A DNA stretch of 64,000 nt from Darksidea phi (taxonomy: Eukaryota; Ascomycota; Dothideomycetes; Pleosporales; Lentitheciaceae): positions 1 to 64,000 of the forward strand of contig JASJFT010000164.1 in NCBI GenBank assembly GCA_030770425.1, given 5' to 3'. The notes beneath the pieces are model-generated. The model made no database searches and had not been told where the DNA came from. It worked only from the letters and a program-made list of their open reading frames with translations. Shown piece after piece: positions 33,901-44,059 of this stretch (the first letter of the stretch is position 1; every line of letters starts with the position of its first letter). The position numbers and the translations under genes are program-made.

Positions 33901-35433
33901 GTCCCCCGAATAATAGTATAACGATAACGCGCTAGAATCGCTATATAATATAATTATTAGTCTAAATTAAGGAAGCTTTCTAAGCTAGAGGAGGAGGTAG
34001 TTATTAGCTATATACTTAATCTAGATTTATAAGGATATACCCCTATACTAGAGGCTATATAAAATATAGTAAATAGACTACTTACTATACGCGGTACTAA
34101 GTAGATAAATAAGCTATAGTTTAGAAACTTTATTAATTAAACTAATAATCTTAAAATATAATTTAATCGACTTTATAATTAATAGTAAGCTCTTTATAAG
34201 AATTTTAATATTATTTAAACCTAGTTTAAGTATATAGTATATATTAGAGCTAAGTAGAATATCTATAATAAGAATATCTATAACTTCGATAAAGCTAGTT
34301 TTATAATAGATAAGATATTAGTATAACTAATTATTACTAGCTTAGAGAGATATAGGTAGATTAAAGCTATCTAGCTAGATAATCGCGAGTAGGTTACTAT
34401 AATATAGAAAATTAATACTACTAGGTAGACTATTCTATTCTTTATTATCTTCGCTAGCTAGTACTATCTCTTTACCTAGTATAAGGGTAATAATATACTA
34501 GATAATTAGATTATTAGTATTAGTAATAATAACTAGATAAATAATAATCTAGGAGTTATCTAGCTAAAGTACTTTATTAGATATACGATAAATTATAGAG
34601 TAGGTATATACTAGCTACTAATTCTTAATAGTTATAGTAATTATATCTTAAAGAAATTCTAGAATCTCTATAAGAAGAATAAAATCTATACTCTTTATAT
34701 ACTAGCTTATTTATTATACCTCCTATAGTTACTTAATATAGGTTATTTTTTACTATTAAAGTATATATATAGGGATTAGATTAATAACCTAATTTATAAT
34801 TATATTAACTATATTATAAAGCTTAAATTTCTACCTATCTTCTACGTAGTCTATAATAAGACTATTATAAAGAAGAATATTTATACGAGCTTTTAAGGTA
34901 CTAGTCTAGTTCTATATAATTTAGAGGTAATAATTTCGAAGCTTAATATTAAGCTAAGGACGTTATTACTAGTAGCCCTACTAAAGACTATATAAAAGGC
35001 TAGAATATTAAGTAACGTATATAAAGTATAGGCTTAATTAATATTAATTTATAAGCGCGTACGTAGATATAAGAGTTTATTACCTACTTCTATTATTATA
35101 GCTCTTAATTAGCTAAGAAAAGGTGTTAAGGTAATAGCTTATAAAGCTATACTTATATACAAACGAATTACGAGCCTAGAGAAGATAAATAAGACTACTA
35201 TAATATATAGAGCGCGTAAAAAGAAGAGGATCTAGAAGTAGGATATCCTAACTAAGGTAGAGGGAGAGGCTATTATTATTCAAAAGGCTACTAAGTAGTA
35301 GTAGGAGAACGAAAGACGTTAAGTTACTACGTAATTAGGTATAAGCTAATAGGCTTCAGCGCGCTATACGCGCTGTAGAGAACCTGGGTATAACTCACGA
35401 ACGTGTAAGAAGGCTACTATAGATACTACTTGA
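33900..35433 (+). mobile_element. RIP-mutated Fot1/pogo-type DDE transposase relic
   Basis: Plus-strand translation, ignoring many TAG/TAA stops, follows the fungal Tc1/mariner-pogo transposase in order. KLEEEVVISYILNLDL lies near 33985. A piece YNFDKASFIIDKI follows near 34290, where the family has YNFDEAGF. VTII..INTT then IFFIIFASQYYL comes next, then LLILNSYSNY near 34610 (family LDGHESH), LYILAYLLYLL near 34700, KLKFLPIF near 34830 and KAILIYKRITSLEKINK near 35140. The end is a basic, CCHC-like tail CREPGYNSRTC (about 35380-35410) before TGA 35431. Differences are mostly C-to-T or G-to-A, including lost Gly, His and Asp catalytic positions. The element is dead. Terminal inverted repeats were not identified. 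Confidence 0.75.
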
Positions 35434-36265
35434 TTTAGAATAGCTATTATATTGATAGATTTCTAGTACGTTGTTGAACTACGTGGCTTTTTGTACGCGA
35501 AAAGTTGATAAGGTTGGCCGCTCGCTTATATTGGCCGCTCGCTTATAAAACATGTTAGCTATATTACCAAAATATATAAAGCCCACCTTCGTATGTGCTT
35601 GTAACGATGGCGTTCTGCTAGTGGTACTCAACCCTCTTGCCGAAGCGTAGGCTTTAATCTCGATATCATGCCCACCGTTCGCTGCCATGCCCTCTATGCT
35701 CAAAGCCGCCTATATCACCTTATCTTATACCCCTCCTATCTCTTCGCTCGAGAAGCGTGCGCACTTGTTCCCCTCGCTCAGTGACGGTACTAACGGCAGG
35801 TCTGTAGAGCTCGAGGGTGACGTGGTGGTGTATAGTTATGTCACGAAAGCTATCAAGGCAGATATATTATTCGATGGCTGTGTCATACAATGATTGCGGT
35901 TCGATACTGGGAACATGTTAGCTGACTAGGTAAGCGCTGGGACCTTCAGTGCTCAACCCTGCTCCCAATCCAGAGTTTGGATTTTGTGATGTCCCGGGAG
36001 CGCTTGGTCACATTGCATACCATCTCAGAATGGAAGCACTGTAACGTACCCAAAACCAACGCCACACCTTGCTTCCTAAGCTTTCCAAATACCTCTCTCT
36101 AATGCTCCAGGTGCCGCTTCGCTTGTCCCAGTTATTTTTCTATTTGCCACCCATCTAAGGCCCGGAGCGACGACTGAGTTGGGATGCTCAACGCCCAGCA
36201 CCTGTTGCTGCAGCCGGGAGCATTCCTCCATCAACAAGAAAGCGTCCCTTGCGGCGTTGGGATTT
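35434..36265. other. Intergenic region with displaced C-terminal TPR sequence
   Basis: No independent gene. Its right end (about 36268 down to 36110, minus) reads in another frame as NPNAARDAFLLMEECSRL..LGVEHPN, which looks like the original C-terminus of the adjacent HET-TPR gene. Confidence 0.5.
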
Positions 36266-39200
36266 TCAAGTGAATGCCAGGTGCGTCATGCCCGCCAACG
36301 TGTTTGAGTGCTCCTTTCCCAACATCTCTCTCAGCGCTAGCGTCTCCCGATGCATCTTCTCCGCCTCCGCGTGCTTCCCTTGGCGGCTTAGTAACCTTGC
36401 CACATTGCTCCTGCTCATCAGCGTGTGCGGGTGCTCCTTTCCTAGCACCTTCTCTCTCAGCACCAGCATCTCTCGATATATCTTCTCCGCCTCTGTATAC
36501 TTCTTCTGGTCGCTTAGTGCCTCTGCCATATTGTTCATGCTCGTCAGTGTGTATGGGTGCTCCTTTCCCCATACCTTCTCTCTCAGTCCCAGCGTCTCTC
36601 GATACATCTTCTCCGCCTCCGCGTGCTTCCCTTGGCGGCTTAGTGCCCCTGCCACATTGTTCATGCTCGTTAGTGTGTACGGGTGCTCCTTTCCTAACAC
36701 CTTTTCCCTTAGCGCTAGCGTCTCCCGATATATCTTCTCCGCCTCTGTATACTTCTTCTGGTCGCTTAGTGCCTCTGCCATATTGTTCATGCTCGTCAGT
36801 GTGTATGGGTGCTCCTTTCCCAATACCTTCTCTCTCAGTCCCAGCATCTCTCGACGCATCTTCCCCGCCTCCGCGTGCTTCCCCTGGCGGCTTAGTGCCC
36901 CTGCCACATTTTTCATGCTCGTCAGTGTGTACAGGTGCTCCTTTCCTAATACTATCTCTCTTATCGCTAACGTCTCTCGATGTACCCTCTCCGCCTCCAC
37001 ATACTTCCCCTGGCGGCTCAGTGCTCCTGCCAGGTTGCTCATGCTTACTAGCGTGTCAGGGTGTTTCTTTCCTAACGCCTTCTCGCTCATCGTCAGCGTC
37101 TCTCGATGTATCTTCTCCGCCTCCACGTGCTTCCCCTGGCGGCTTAGTGCCACTGCTACATTGTTCATGGTTGTCAGCGTGTCTTGGTGCTCCTTTCCTA
37201 ATACCTTCTTGCTCAGCGCTAGCTTCTCTTGATGCATCTTCTCCGCCTCCGCGTACTTCCCTTGGCAGCTTAGTGCCCTTGCCACATTGCTCCTACTCAT
37301 TAGCGTGTACGGGTGCTCCTTCCCCAACACCTTCTCTCTCAGCACTAGCGTCTCACGATGCATCTTCTCCGCCTCCGCGTACTTCCCTTGGCCGCTCAGT
37401 GCTCCTGCCAGGTTGCTCATGCTCACTAGTGTGTCTGGATGTTTCTTTCCTAACGCCTTCTCGCTCATCGTCAGCGTCTCTTGATGTATCTTCACCGCCT
37501 CCATGTGCTTCCTCTGGCGGCTCAGTGCCACTGCCACATTGTTCATGCTTGTCAGCGTGTCCGGATGCTCCTTCCCCAGCGCCTTCTTTCTTCTTTCTAG
37601 CACTTGTCCCTCTATCTCTCCAGCCTCTTCGTATCTGCCCTGATGCCACAGCGCGAACGCTAGACTACTGACGCTCGCCAGTCTGTCAGGGTGCACCGTC
37701 CCTAGTACTCTCTCCCAACCCTCTAGAGCGCGTCGCTTCATCAATCTCGCTTCTGTATACTTGCCCTGATGCCACAGCATTAATTCCAGGCTGCTGAAGC
37801 TCGTCAGTGTGTCAGGGTGCTTTGTCCCTAGTACTCTCTCCCTCCCTTTTATCGTTCGTCTCTCCATCACTTCAGCCTCTTTATACTTGCTCCAATACTG
37901 CAGCACGAACGCCAGACTACTGACACTCGTCAGCGTGTCAGGGTGCTCTATTCCTAGCACTCTCTCTCTCCCCTCTAGCGCTCGTCGCATCATCGATTCT
38001 GCCTCTATATACTTGGTCTGGTGCCACAGTATAAATGCCAAATTACTAACGCTCGTTAATGTGTCAGGGTGCGCCGTCCCCAGAACGTTCTCTCTCCCCT
38101 CTAGCGCCCCTCGCATCATCGCTTCGGCGTCTATATATTTACCCTGGTACTGTAGCATCAACGCCAAATTGTTCATGCTCGCCAGCGTGTCCGGGTGTTC
38201 TCTCCCCAGTGCCTCCTCTCTCCCCTCTAGCGCCCCTCGCATCGTCGCTTCGGCGTCTGTATATCTACCCTGGTACTGTAGTATCAACGCCAGATTGTTC
38301 ATACTCCTCAGCGTGTTCAGGTGTTTTTTCCCCAGCACCTTCTCTCTTTCCTCCAGCACTCTTCCCTCCATCTCTTCAGCCTCTGCGTATCTGCCCTGAT
38401 ACTGCCGCACCAACGCCAGATTACTGTCATTGGTCAATGCGTTGGGATGCTCCGTTCCTAGCACTTGCTCCGTCCGCTCTAGCGCTTGTTTATTCTTACG
38501 TCCTTTTTTACGTCCTAGACTCCTATTCTGGATGCAAATGCTTCTCGCAGGATACTGTGGTAGAGTAAAACCGCCTAGATCTAGCAGTTCAAGTTTTTCG
38601 CTCTGTTCCCTTGCAAAATACTCGTTCGTCTGGAGAATATCTTTCACGTAAATTGCTATCCATCGATAAATTTCCCCACCTTCCTCCTTGTCCTCTTTAC
38701 AATAAAGGATTGCAAGAGCCAAGCCATCGTGATCAATGCCCATAATAGGGAGCGTTAAATGTATCCCTTTATTGCTAACGGTCAAGGGGCTGCTGAATGG
38801 ATTGAAAGGTTCTGCTGGGATGATATTGCCCGAGTGCATGAACATAGCCGGAGACGTGGCCAGAAGTCCGCCATGATTCTCTGATGATCTCCAGGCAAAG
38901 AGGCTATGGTCATCCGAAATTTTCATGATTTCTTCCTGGAGCCTAATGAAAGCTCTATGCCCCTCTCCGTAGATCAGTGGCATATGGATGCCAAATATGC
39001 CCATTAAGCAGTAAGCAATATCTTCCTCTCTTTTTGTCTCCCTCTTCGAAGCCCATGACATTTTTTGTGCGATACTAAACGTTTCGAGGTCATCGTCTCC
39101 TCTGAGGATGCTGACAGGTATACCAGTGCGGTCGGATACAACTAGTTGTAGGCCTTCCCTAGACCCCAGCTTCTTCCATTCCTCATCGAAAAATATTACA

Positions 39201-39628
39201 TTCGATGGAGCGATTAACTCTTGAAGGGTCCATCCTCGGGTAAACCACCTACTACTCGAAAACTTGGATTTCGAGAATTTGGATTCCGACGGCACATCGG
39301 CAAGATATGTGTAGCACACTTCGGCCTCCTCGTACCAACGGTACATGGAATTGATCGCTTCCGAGAGCTCCGCACTGCTCGATTTGTCGATACAGCAGGT
39401 ATCCACCCAGAAGAACTGCAGGCCATCATTCGCAGCTTGCTTTCCGCAGAAGCGGAGCTTGCGATAGCCCGTCTTGTTCGCGCCCGCACCCTCCGTCAAG
39501 TCTTTGAAGGTAACTTCTTCGTGATCCGCTCCCCAGGTATGCGAAAGAACCGCATATGGTGGGATGTGTTTGTCCACATATTCGAACAGGCTGAACTTGC
39601 CGTCATCTTCAAGCCGCAAAAGACGCAT
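36266..39628 (-). CDS. HET-domain protein with about 17 tetratricopeptide repeats
   Basis: Intronless 1,120-aa frame from ATG 39628 (an upstream in-frame TTG is ignored). N-terminus is a full HET domain: MRLLRLEDDG.FSLFEY, PPYAVLSHTWG, QFFWVDTCCIDKSSSAELSEAINSMYRWY, and RGWTLQELIAP. After a linker of about 130 residues come about 17 complete units of 42 residues, each with LGKEHPDTL..NLA..L..QGKY.EAE (kinesin-light-chain-type TPR), plus the start of an 18th. No NB-ARC or NACHT block is visible between HET and TPR. HET proteins trigger incompatibility or immune-like cell death; tandem repeats are the usual recognition surface. Repeats are so alike that recombination or slippage must be recent. 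The frame ends early at the C-terminus relative to downstream TPR-like sequence. Confidence 0.88.
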   Translation of the reverse strand: MRLLRLEDDGKFSLFEYVDKHIPPYAVLSHTWGADHEEVTFKDLTEGAGANKTGYRKLRFCGKQAANDGLQFFWVDTCCIDKSSSAELSEAINSMYRWYEEAEVCYTYLADVPSESKFSKSKFSSSRWFTRGWTLQELIAPSNVIFFDEEWKKLGSREGLQLVVSDRTGIPVSILRGDDDLETFSIAQKMSWASKRETKREEDIAYCLMGIFGIHMPLIYGEGHRAFIRLQEEIMKISDDHSLFAWRSSENHGGLLATSPAMFMHSGNIIPAEPFNPFSSPLTVSNKGIHLTLPIMGIDHDGLALAILYCKEDKEEGGEIYRWIAIYVKDILQTNEYFAREQSEKLELLDLGGFTLPQYPARSICIQNRSLGRKKGRKNKQALERTEQVLGTEHPNALTNDSNLALVRQYQGRYAEAEEMEGRVLEEREKVLGKKHLNTLRSMNNLALILQYQGRYTDAEATMRGALEGREEALGREHPDTLASMNNLALMLQYQGKYIDAEAMMRGALEGRENVLGTAHPDTLTSVSNLAFILWHQTKYIEAESMMRRALEGRERVLGIEHPDTLTSVSSLAFVLQYWSKYKEAEVMERRTIKGRERVLGTKHPDTLTSFSSLELMLWHQGKYTEARLMKRRALEGWERVLGTVHPDRLASVSSLAFALWHQGRYEEAGEIEGQVLERRKKALGKEHPDTLTSMNNVAVALSRQRKHMEAVKIHQETLTMSEKALGKKHPDTLVSMSNLAGALSGQGKYAEAEKMHRETLVLREKVLGKEHPYTLMSRSNVARALSCQGKYAEAEKMHQEKLALSKKVLGKEHQDTLTTMNNVAVALSRQGKHVEAEKIHRETLTMSEKALGKKHPDTLVSMSNLAGALSRQGKYVEAERVHRETLAIREIVLGKEHLYTLTSMKNVAGALSRQGKHAEAGKMRREMLGLREKVLGKEHPYTLTSMNNMAEALSDQKKYTEAEKIYRETLALREKVLGKEHPYTLTSMNNVAGALSRQGKHAEAEKMYRETLGLREKVWGKEHPYTLTSMNNMAEALSDQKKYTEAEKIYREMLVLREKVLGKEHPHTLMSRSNVARLLSRQGKHAEAEKMHRETLALREMLGKEHSNTLAGMTHLAFT
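36270..38480. repeat. Coding tandem array of 126-bp TPR units
   Basis: The DNA encoding the TPRs is itself a tandem repeat with a period of 126 bp (42 codons). Near-identical blocks are seen, for example the segments around 36485-36560 and 36735-36815. High nucleotide identity between non-adjacent units suggests gene conversion or unequal exchange. Confidence 0.9.
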
Positions 39629-40648
39629 AAGGAGCGGACTATCAGCAAGCACTAGCAAGGGAAATCATTGGAATAGGTGTAGATAAGACGTGCACAGCTC
39701 GAGAATTTAAAGAACTGCAACTGGGCTGTCTAGCAAGTTTATGGGAAATATACAGGCCGGTTTTGAAAAGGATAGCGGGGCAGTCAAAGCAACGTGGCTA
39801 AGCTTGATTGATTGTGTCCTACTCGGTTTCAGCCGCGATTTCTCCGCAGCTATGCCCGGTTTGGCGGGCTTGGCAGACAGCCGACGCGCCCCGGATCATT
39901 GCTGACCCGTTCCGCCCTACGTTATCCTGCAAAACAAGACCAGCCGTCCCCAGAGGCCTGCCTTCCTTCCTCAACCACTATCTAAATATGCTGGCAGGCC
40001 CATCTAGATAATAGTTCTGATACTAATGTACACTGTCTTCTAGGCTTCATAGAGGCGTTCGCCTCGTGTGTCGCATCCGCTATACCTACCTAGCGCTCGG
40101 TTTCATCTACGCGTCTCTGATCTCGACTTGCCTAAGGATCTGCGTCTGTTCCATAAATTCGATGGCCTTGGTGGCTGGTTGTGGCTTAGTGAGGATGGTC
40201 CGGAGGTTATGGCGTCCTGGAAGGCGGTCAAATATCCGATTCCGGAGGTCGTTGTACGTCCTACAGTAAAGGAGAACGTGGGCTTTATACTACTAGTCTT
40301 ACTCTAAAAGATATATAACGAAAAGGCTTATATACGACTAATAGAAATAAACTTAATAAGTATATTCGTAGCCTATAAAAATCAATCTAATTTATAACAC
40401 TTCGCGCGCGCGATATGTTGACGACGGCGCTGAACAAGTCGCCCAAGCCGCCCATTATCGTCGACGACATCGCGGTTCTGCTATGCCTAAAACATACCAG
40501 ACTCTATCCCATATACCGCGCTACTAGTTTGTCTACCTTAGGTGTGCCTTGTATCCGGATACAATACCCGCTGAACCGAGCTGTCTTCTGCATCTGCCCT
40601 CTTTCGTTTCTTGTCATGCTTTTTTTATAAGCACTTTAATCATTCCTA
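39629..40648. other. Intergenic region with an unrecognised remnant
   Basis: At 40068-40307 the plus strand encodes FHKFDGLGGWLWLSEDGPEV..KYPIPEVVVRPTVKENVGFIL, which looks like a real protein fragment ending in AT-rich DNA at about 40310. I do not recognise the family. The AT-rich patch 40305-40400 resembles RIP-affected DNA. No complete gene. Confidence 0.4.
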
Positions 40649-43318
40649 TTACTCCGATAGTCCCCTCTGTTTTGTAATACTACTAAGGAGAGTATTAATA
40701 TAGCCGACTGTTGTGATAGGAGCAAGTGCGAGCGCCACGCCATACGCGATGGGCCACTTGTACTGTACGCAAAGTACCACAGCTATGATCACCACAATCA
40801 AGATGATCAGGCTCGTCAATAGCGTAAAGGCCTCCCAATCCCATTCCTTGTAGACTTCAAAGCCCCACCCGGGCTTTGGGTCTTCAGTACATACAAGCTT
40901 TGCTCTTATTTTCCGTGGCAGGCCGCGCCATATTGGAGACTGCGGTAGCGCGTGGCCCGGATTCCAGAAATGGTGCAGAAGATAGTCGCTCAGGAGCATT
41001 TTCTTGTATTTTGTTAATTCCGACTCGCTCATGGGTGTATATTCCCATTCCCGGCGCTGGCAACTGGAAATGTTACTTAACTGTGAGGTCGATGCTGCTG
41101 GCGATCCGGACGGTTGTACTGCTGGTCTTGGTACCGGGGCCCTAGAGGACAAATTTACAGCAGAAGATGTTCCCTCCAGTCCAGTACTGGAACCAATTAT
41201 CTGCGGTGCCGGCTCCGGTTCCGGGATACCTTCTTCATGGGGCATCTTGTCCTTCTTGATAGGATTTACGAGCTTGTCAATATGATATAAATCAAACTTT
41301 ATCCACTATTAGCAAACACGCAGCTTTGGAAAGCTGGGAAGTGCCTCACCTCCCAGAATTCGAAGCCAGATATTTTGTTGGGATTCAACCACCTCCATGG
41401 CCGTGACATCTGTTGTTTCAATAGCTTATGCTGTAATGCCGTGAACATCGCTTTGTCCATATCCTTATCACTTGTGCGCTCTGATCGTTGTATTTTTGCG
41501 TGGGAGAGTCGCCGCCCATTCTTCCTTTTGCCAAAAAGGCAAATGAAAACAGGCTCTCGAAGGGCATTGCTCGGAATATCCACTGCGCCCGAAATACAGT
41601 CTTGATCTTTCCGGTCTTGCGATGTTTCTAGAATTCGGCGATCTCGGTCTTGGTCCTCCTTGCTTGGTTGCCTGCCCGATTCAAGATCTCCGTCTGCGGG
41701 CTGACCGGTGGAAGACTCCCAGGAAAAGCGGCCTAAGAAGCTCGGTCCAAAAGTCCACAGAAAGTTCTCTAGCCAATAAGACTTGAAAAGGCGGGTCCTT
41801 AAGGGTCCGTCGCGGCTCACATCCCAATCCATTCTTCGAACAAATTCTGCTGCTATAACAATACTACTTCTAGCGAAAATGGCCTTAAATTTACGGCCAC
41901 AGCACTGCGAGGAGTCAGAGAGAATAAAACAAGGGTAGACTTGAGGTACTGACACATCTCCAAAATACTTCAATTTCTTTTCCCACATATTTCATCTTCA
42001 CATCTGCCCCTCTACCCTGCAATAGTTGTACTACATCTTCGTGTTCTTGCAGAAAAGCAATATGCAGTGCCGTCATTCCCTTCATGTTCGTTGCCTCGAT
42101 ATCCGCTCCCTTCTCTAGCAGCAGCTGCACCACCGCCTTGTTGCCGTTTTTAGCTGCCAAGTATAATGCCGTCTCTCCACTCGTAGTCTTTGCCCCAACG
42201 TCCGCTCCCTTCTCTAATAGTGCCTTCACCACCGCCAAGCGCCGGTTCTCTGCGGCCAACGACAGCGGTGTCTTACCTTGGCTGTCCTTGGAGTCTGGGT
42301 CGACGCGGTCGTTCTTAAGCAAGAGCTTCACCACGGCCTCGTGCCCCTTTAGTACCGCCCACCACAGCGGCGTCCGACCTTGGCTGTCCTTAGAGTCTGG
42401 GTCGACGCGGTCGTTCTCGAGTAAGAGCTTCACTACGGCCTCGTACCCCATCTCTGCAGCCCACAAAAGCGGCGTCTGACCTTGGCTGTCCTTAGAGTCT
42501 GGGTCGACGTGGTCGTTCTTAAGTAAGAGCTTTACTATAGCCTCGTACCCCATCTTTGCGGCCCACGAAAGCGGCGTCCGACTACAACTATCCTTAGAGT
42601 CTAGGTCGACGCGGTCGTTCTCGAGTAAAAGCTTTACTATAGCCTCGTACCCCATCTTTGCAGCCCACGAAAGCGGCGTCTGACCTTGGCTGTCTTTAGA
42701 GTCTGGGTCGACGCGGTCGTTCTTAAGCAAGAGCTTTACTATAGCCTCGTGCCCCTTTAGTACCGCCCACGACAGCGGCGTCCGACCATAGCTATCCTTA
42801 GAGTCTGGGTCGACGCGGTCGTTCTCGAGTAAGAGCTTCACCACGGCATCGTGCCCCATCTCTGCAGCCCACGACAGCGGCGTCCGGCCAAACGACAGCA
42901 GCGTCCGATCTTGGCTGTCCTCGGAGTCTGAGGAGTCTGGGGAGTCTGGAGAGTCTGGGGAGTCTGGGTCGACGCGGTCGTTTTTGAGCAAGAGCTTCAC
43001 CACAGCCTCGTGCCCCTTTAGTGCCGCCCACGAAAGCGGCGTCCGACTTTGGCTGTCCTTAGAATTCGGATCGATGCCGTCCTTCTTGGACAAGAGCTTC
43101 ACCACTGCCTTGTGTGCCGCCCACGGGAGCGGAGTCTGTCCCGAAATGGTGTCCCTGGAGTTTAGGCCGACGCCGTCCTTCTCGAGTAAGGACTTTACCA
43201 AAGACTCATGGCCGTTCTTTGCCGCCCAAAACAATACAGTCATACTATTGAGCTTTGCGAGTTCCCTCTGTATAGCGTTCTGGTCGCGTCGTGTCACTGC
43301 TGTATCTAGGGCATCCAT
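40649..43318 (-). CDS. Ankyrin-repeat protein with C-terminal membrane segment
   Basis: Three exons, 43318-41954, 41904-41350 and 41296-40649, give 855 aa; introns are 49 and 53 bp. Residues about 30-440 are ankyrin repeats. The central ones share a 34-residue period (GRTPLSWAA..GHEAVVKLLL..DRVDPDSKD) and are almost identical; the last ones are more diverged (KGADVGAKTTSGETALYLAA). The middle part has an acidic/basic low-complexity stretch. The C-terminal 110 residues hold W.GLPRKIRAKLVC, a DW..FTLL lead-in and a long hydrophobic segment (about 45 residues, one or two helices). No catalytic domain is visible. Membrane-anchored ankyrin arrays with high internal identity resemble variable recognition proteins of fungal incompatibility systems. 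Neighbours are HET-TPR and a kinase fusion. Confidence 0.8.
42924..42968. repeat. 9-bp coding minisatellite in the ankyrin gene
   Basis: Five tandem GAGTCTGRG-like units on the plus strand encode a PDS-rich loop (SPDSPDSPDSS) inserted between ankyrin units. Probably slippage-prone. Confidence 0.9.
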
Positions 43319-44059
43319 ATTCGGTAAACCTTCTATTGATTAGTTTTCGAGCGAACAAAAAAGTAATGGTTAGGATTGACTAGCTTGCTAAAGATTGCCC
43401 TCGAATTTTACTCGCGGAATCAATACACGATATGGAGAGATTGCTTACAAGTTGAAATTGTGACTCTGAACCCTATATATGGAGGAAATTATGTGCAGAA
43501 ATAAGTCGATTGAATGCGGATAGTGTGAGTGTGTTGCCTTGAGCTTCAGAAGGCTGTTCTGGTACGAGTAAAAATCTGCGTCAGCAACATCATCCCGCTA
43601 GGTTCCGGACCGTTTTCATCCGAAATCGTATCTGATGGTGGCTATGATTGGCAAGACGCCACACCATCTGTGGCTGCCTTCCGTCCTCTTCTCATCAGCA
43701 TACCACCGCCTTCCGCGCAGGGTAAGGCAGGATCGGTTCGGCCATCCTCCCTGTTTACGGCGGCAAGTGGCGCATCGTACCATGCATTAACTGTTGTAAA
43801 TATTTCCGCGCTGACACGCTGTTGGCGCTATGAACCTGAAATATGCGACCTGCAATTCACGTGTCTGAATCGCAGTTCAAGGTGACTGCTTTGAGATTGC
43901 TCTGATAACTCTTGATAACTACAGAAGAGGTGTAGCGTTGAACCTGATTGGGGGTGGCAGTGCCTGCTGCGGCACAGCACGCCAAGACTGCCCGCCTTGC
44001 TTTTTATTGCCGGACGTACCCTGATTTCGAGCACGCTTTCTTTCCCTCTTCATTCGAAG
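43319..44059. promoter_or_regulatory. Divergent intergenic region between ankyrin and kinase genes
   Basis: 741 bp between start codons, so it should contain both promoters. The open frame at 43529-43885 has no motif and no supporting homology. No specific element identified. Confidence 0.4.

Noticed and set aside
36274..37671. 465-codon plus-strand frame with repeated SPPPRASLGGLVPLPHCSCSS-like units, looking like a repetitive RiPP precursor
   Set aside because: It is the exact antisense of the HET-TPR repeat array; its periodicity comes from the 126-bp TPR unit and it has no start context or signal peptide.
41954..41988. Separate gene starting at 41988 (MWEKKLKYF)
   Set aside because: The reading begins in another frame of the ankyrin exon; a GTCAGT..CGCAG intron joins the downstream exon to the ankyrin gene in frame.
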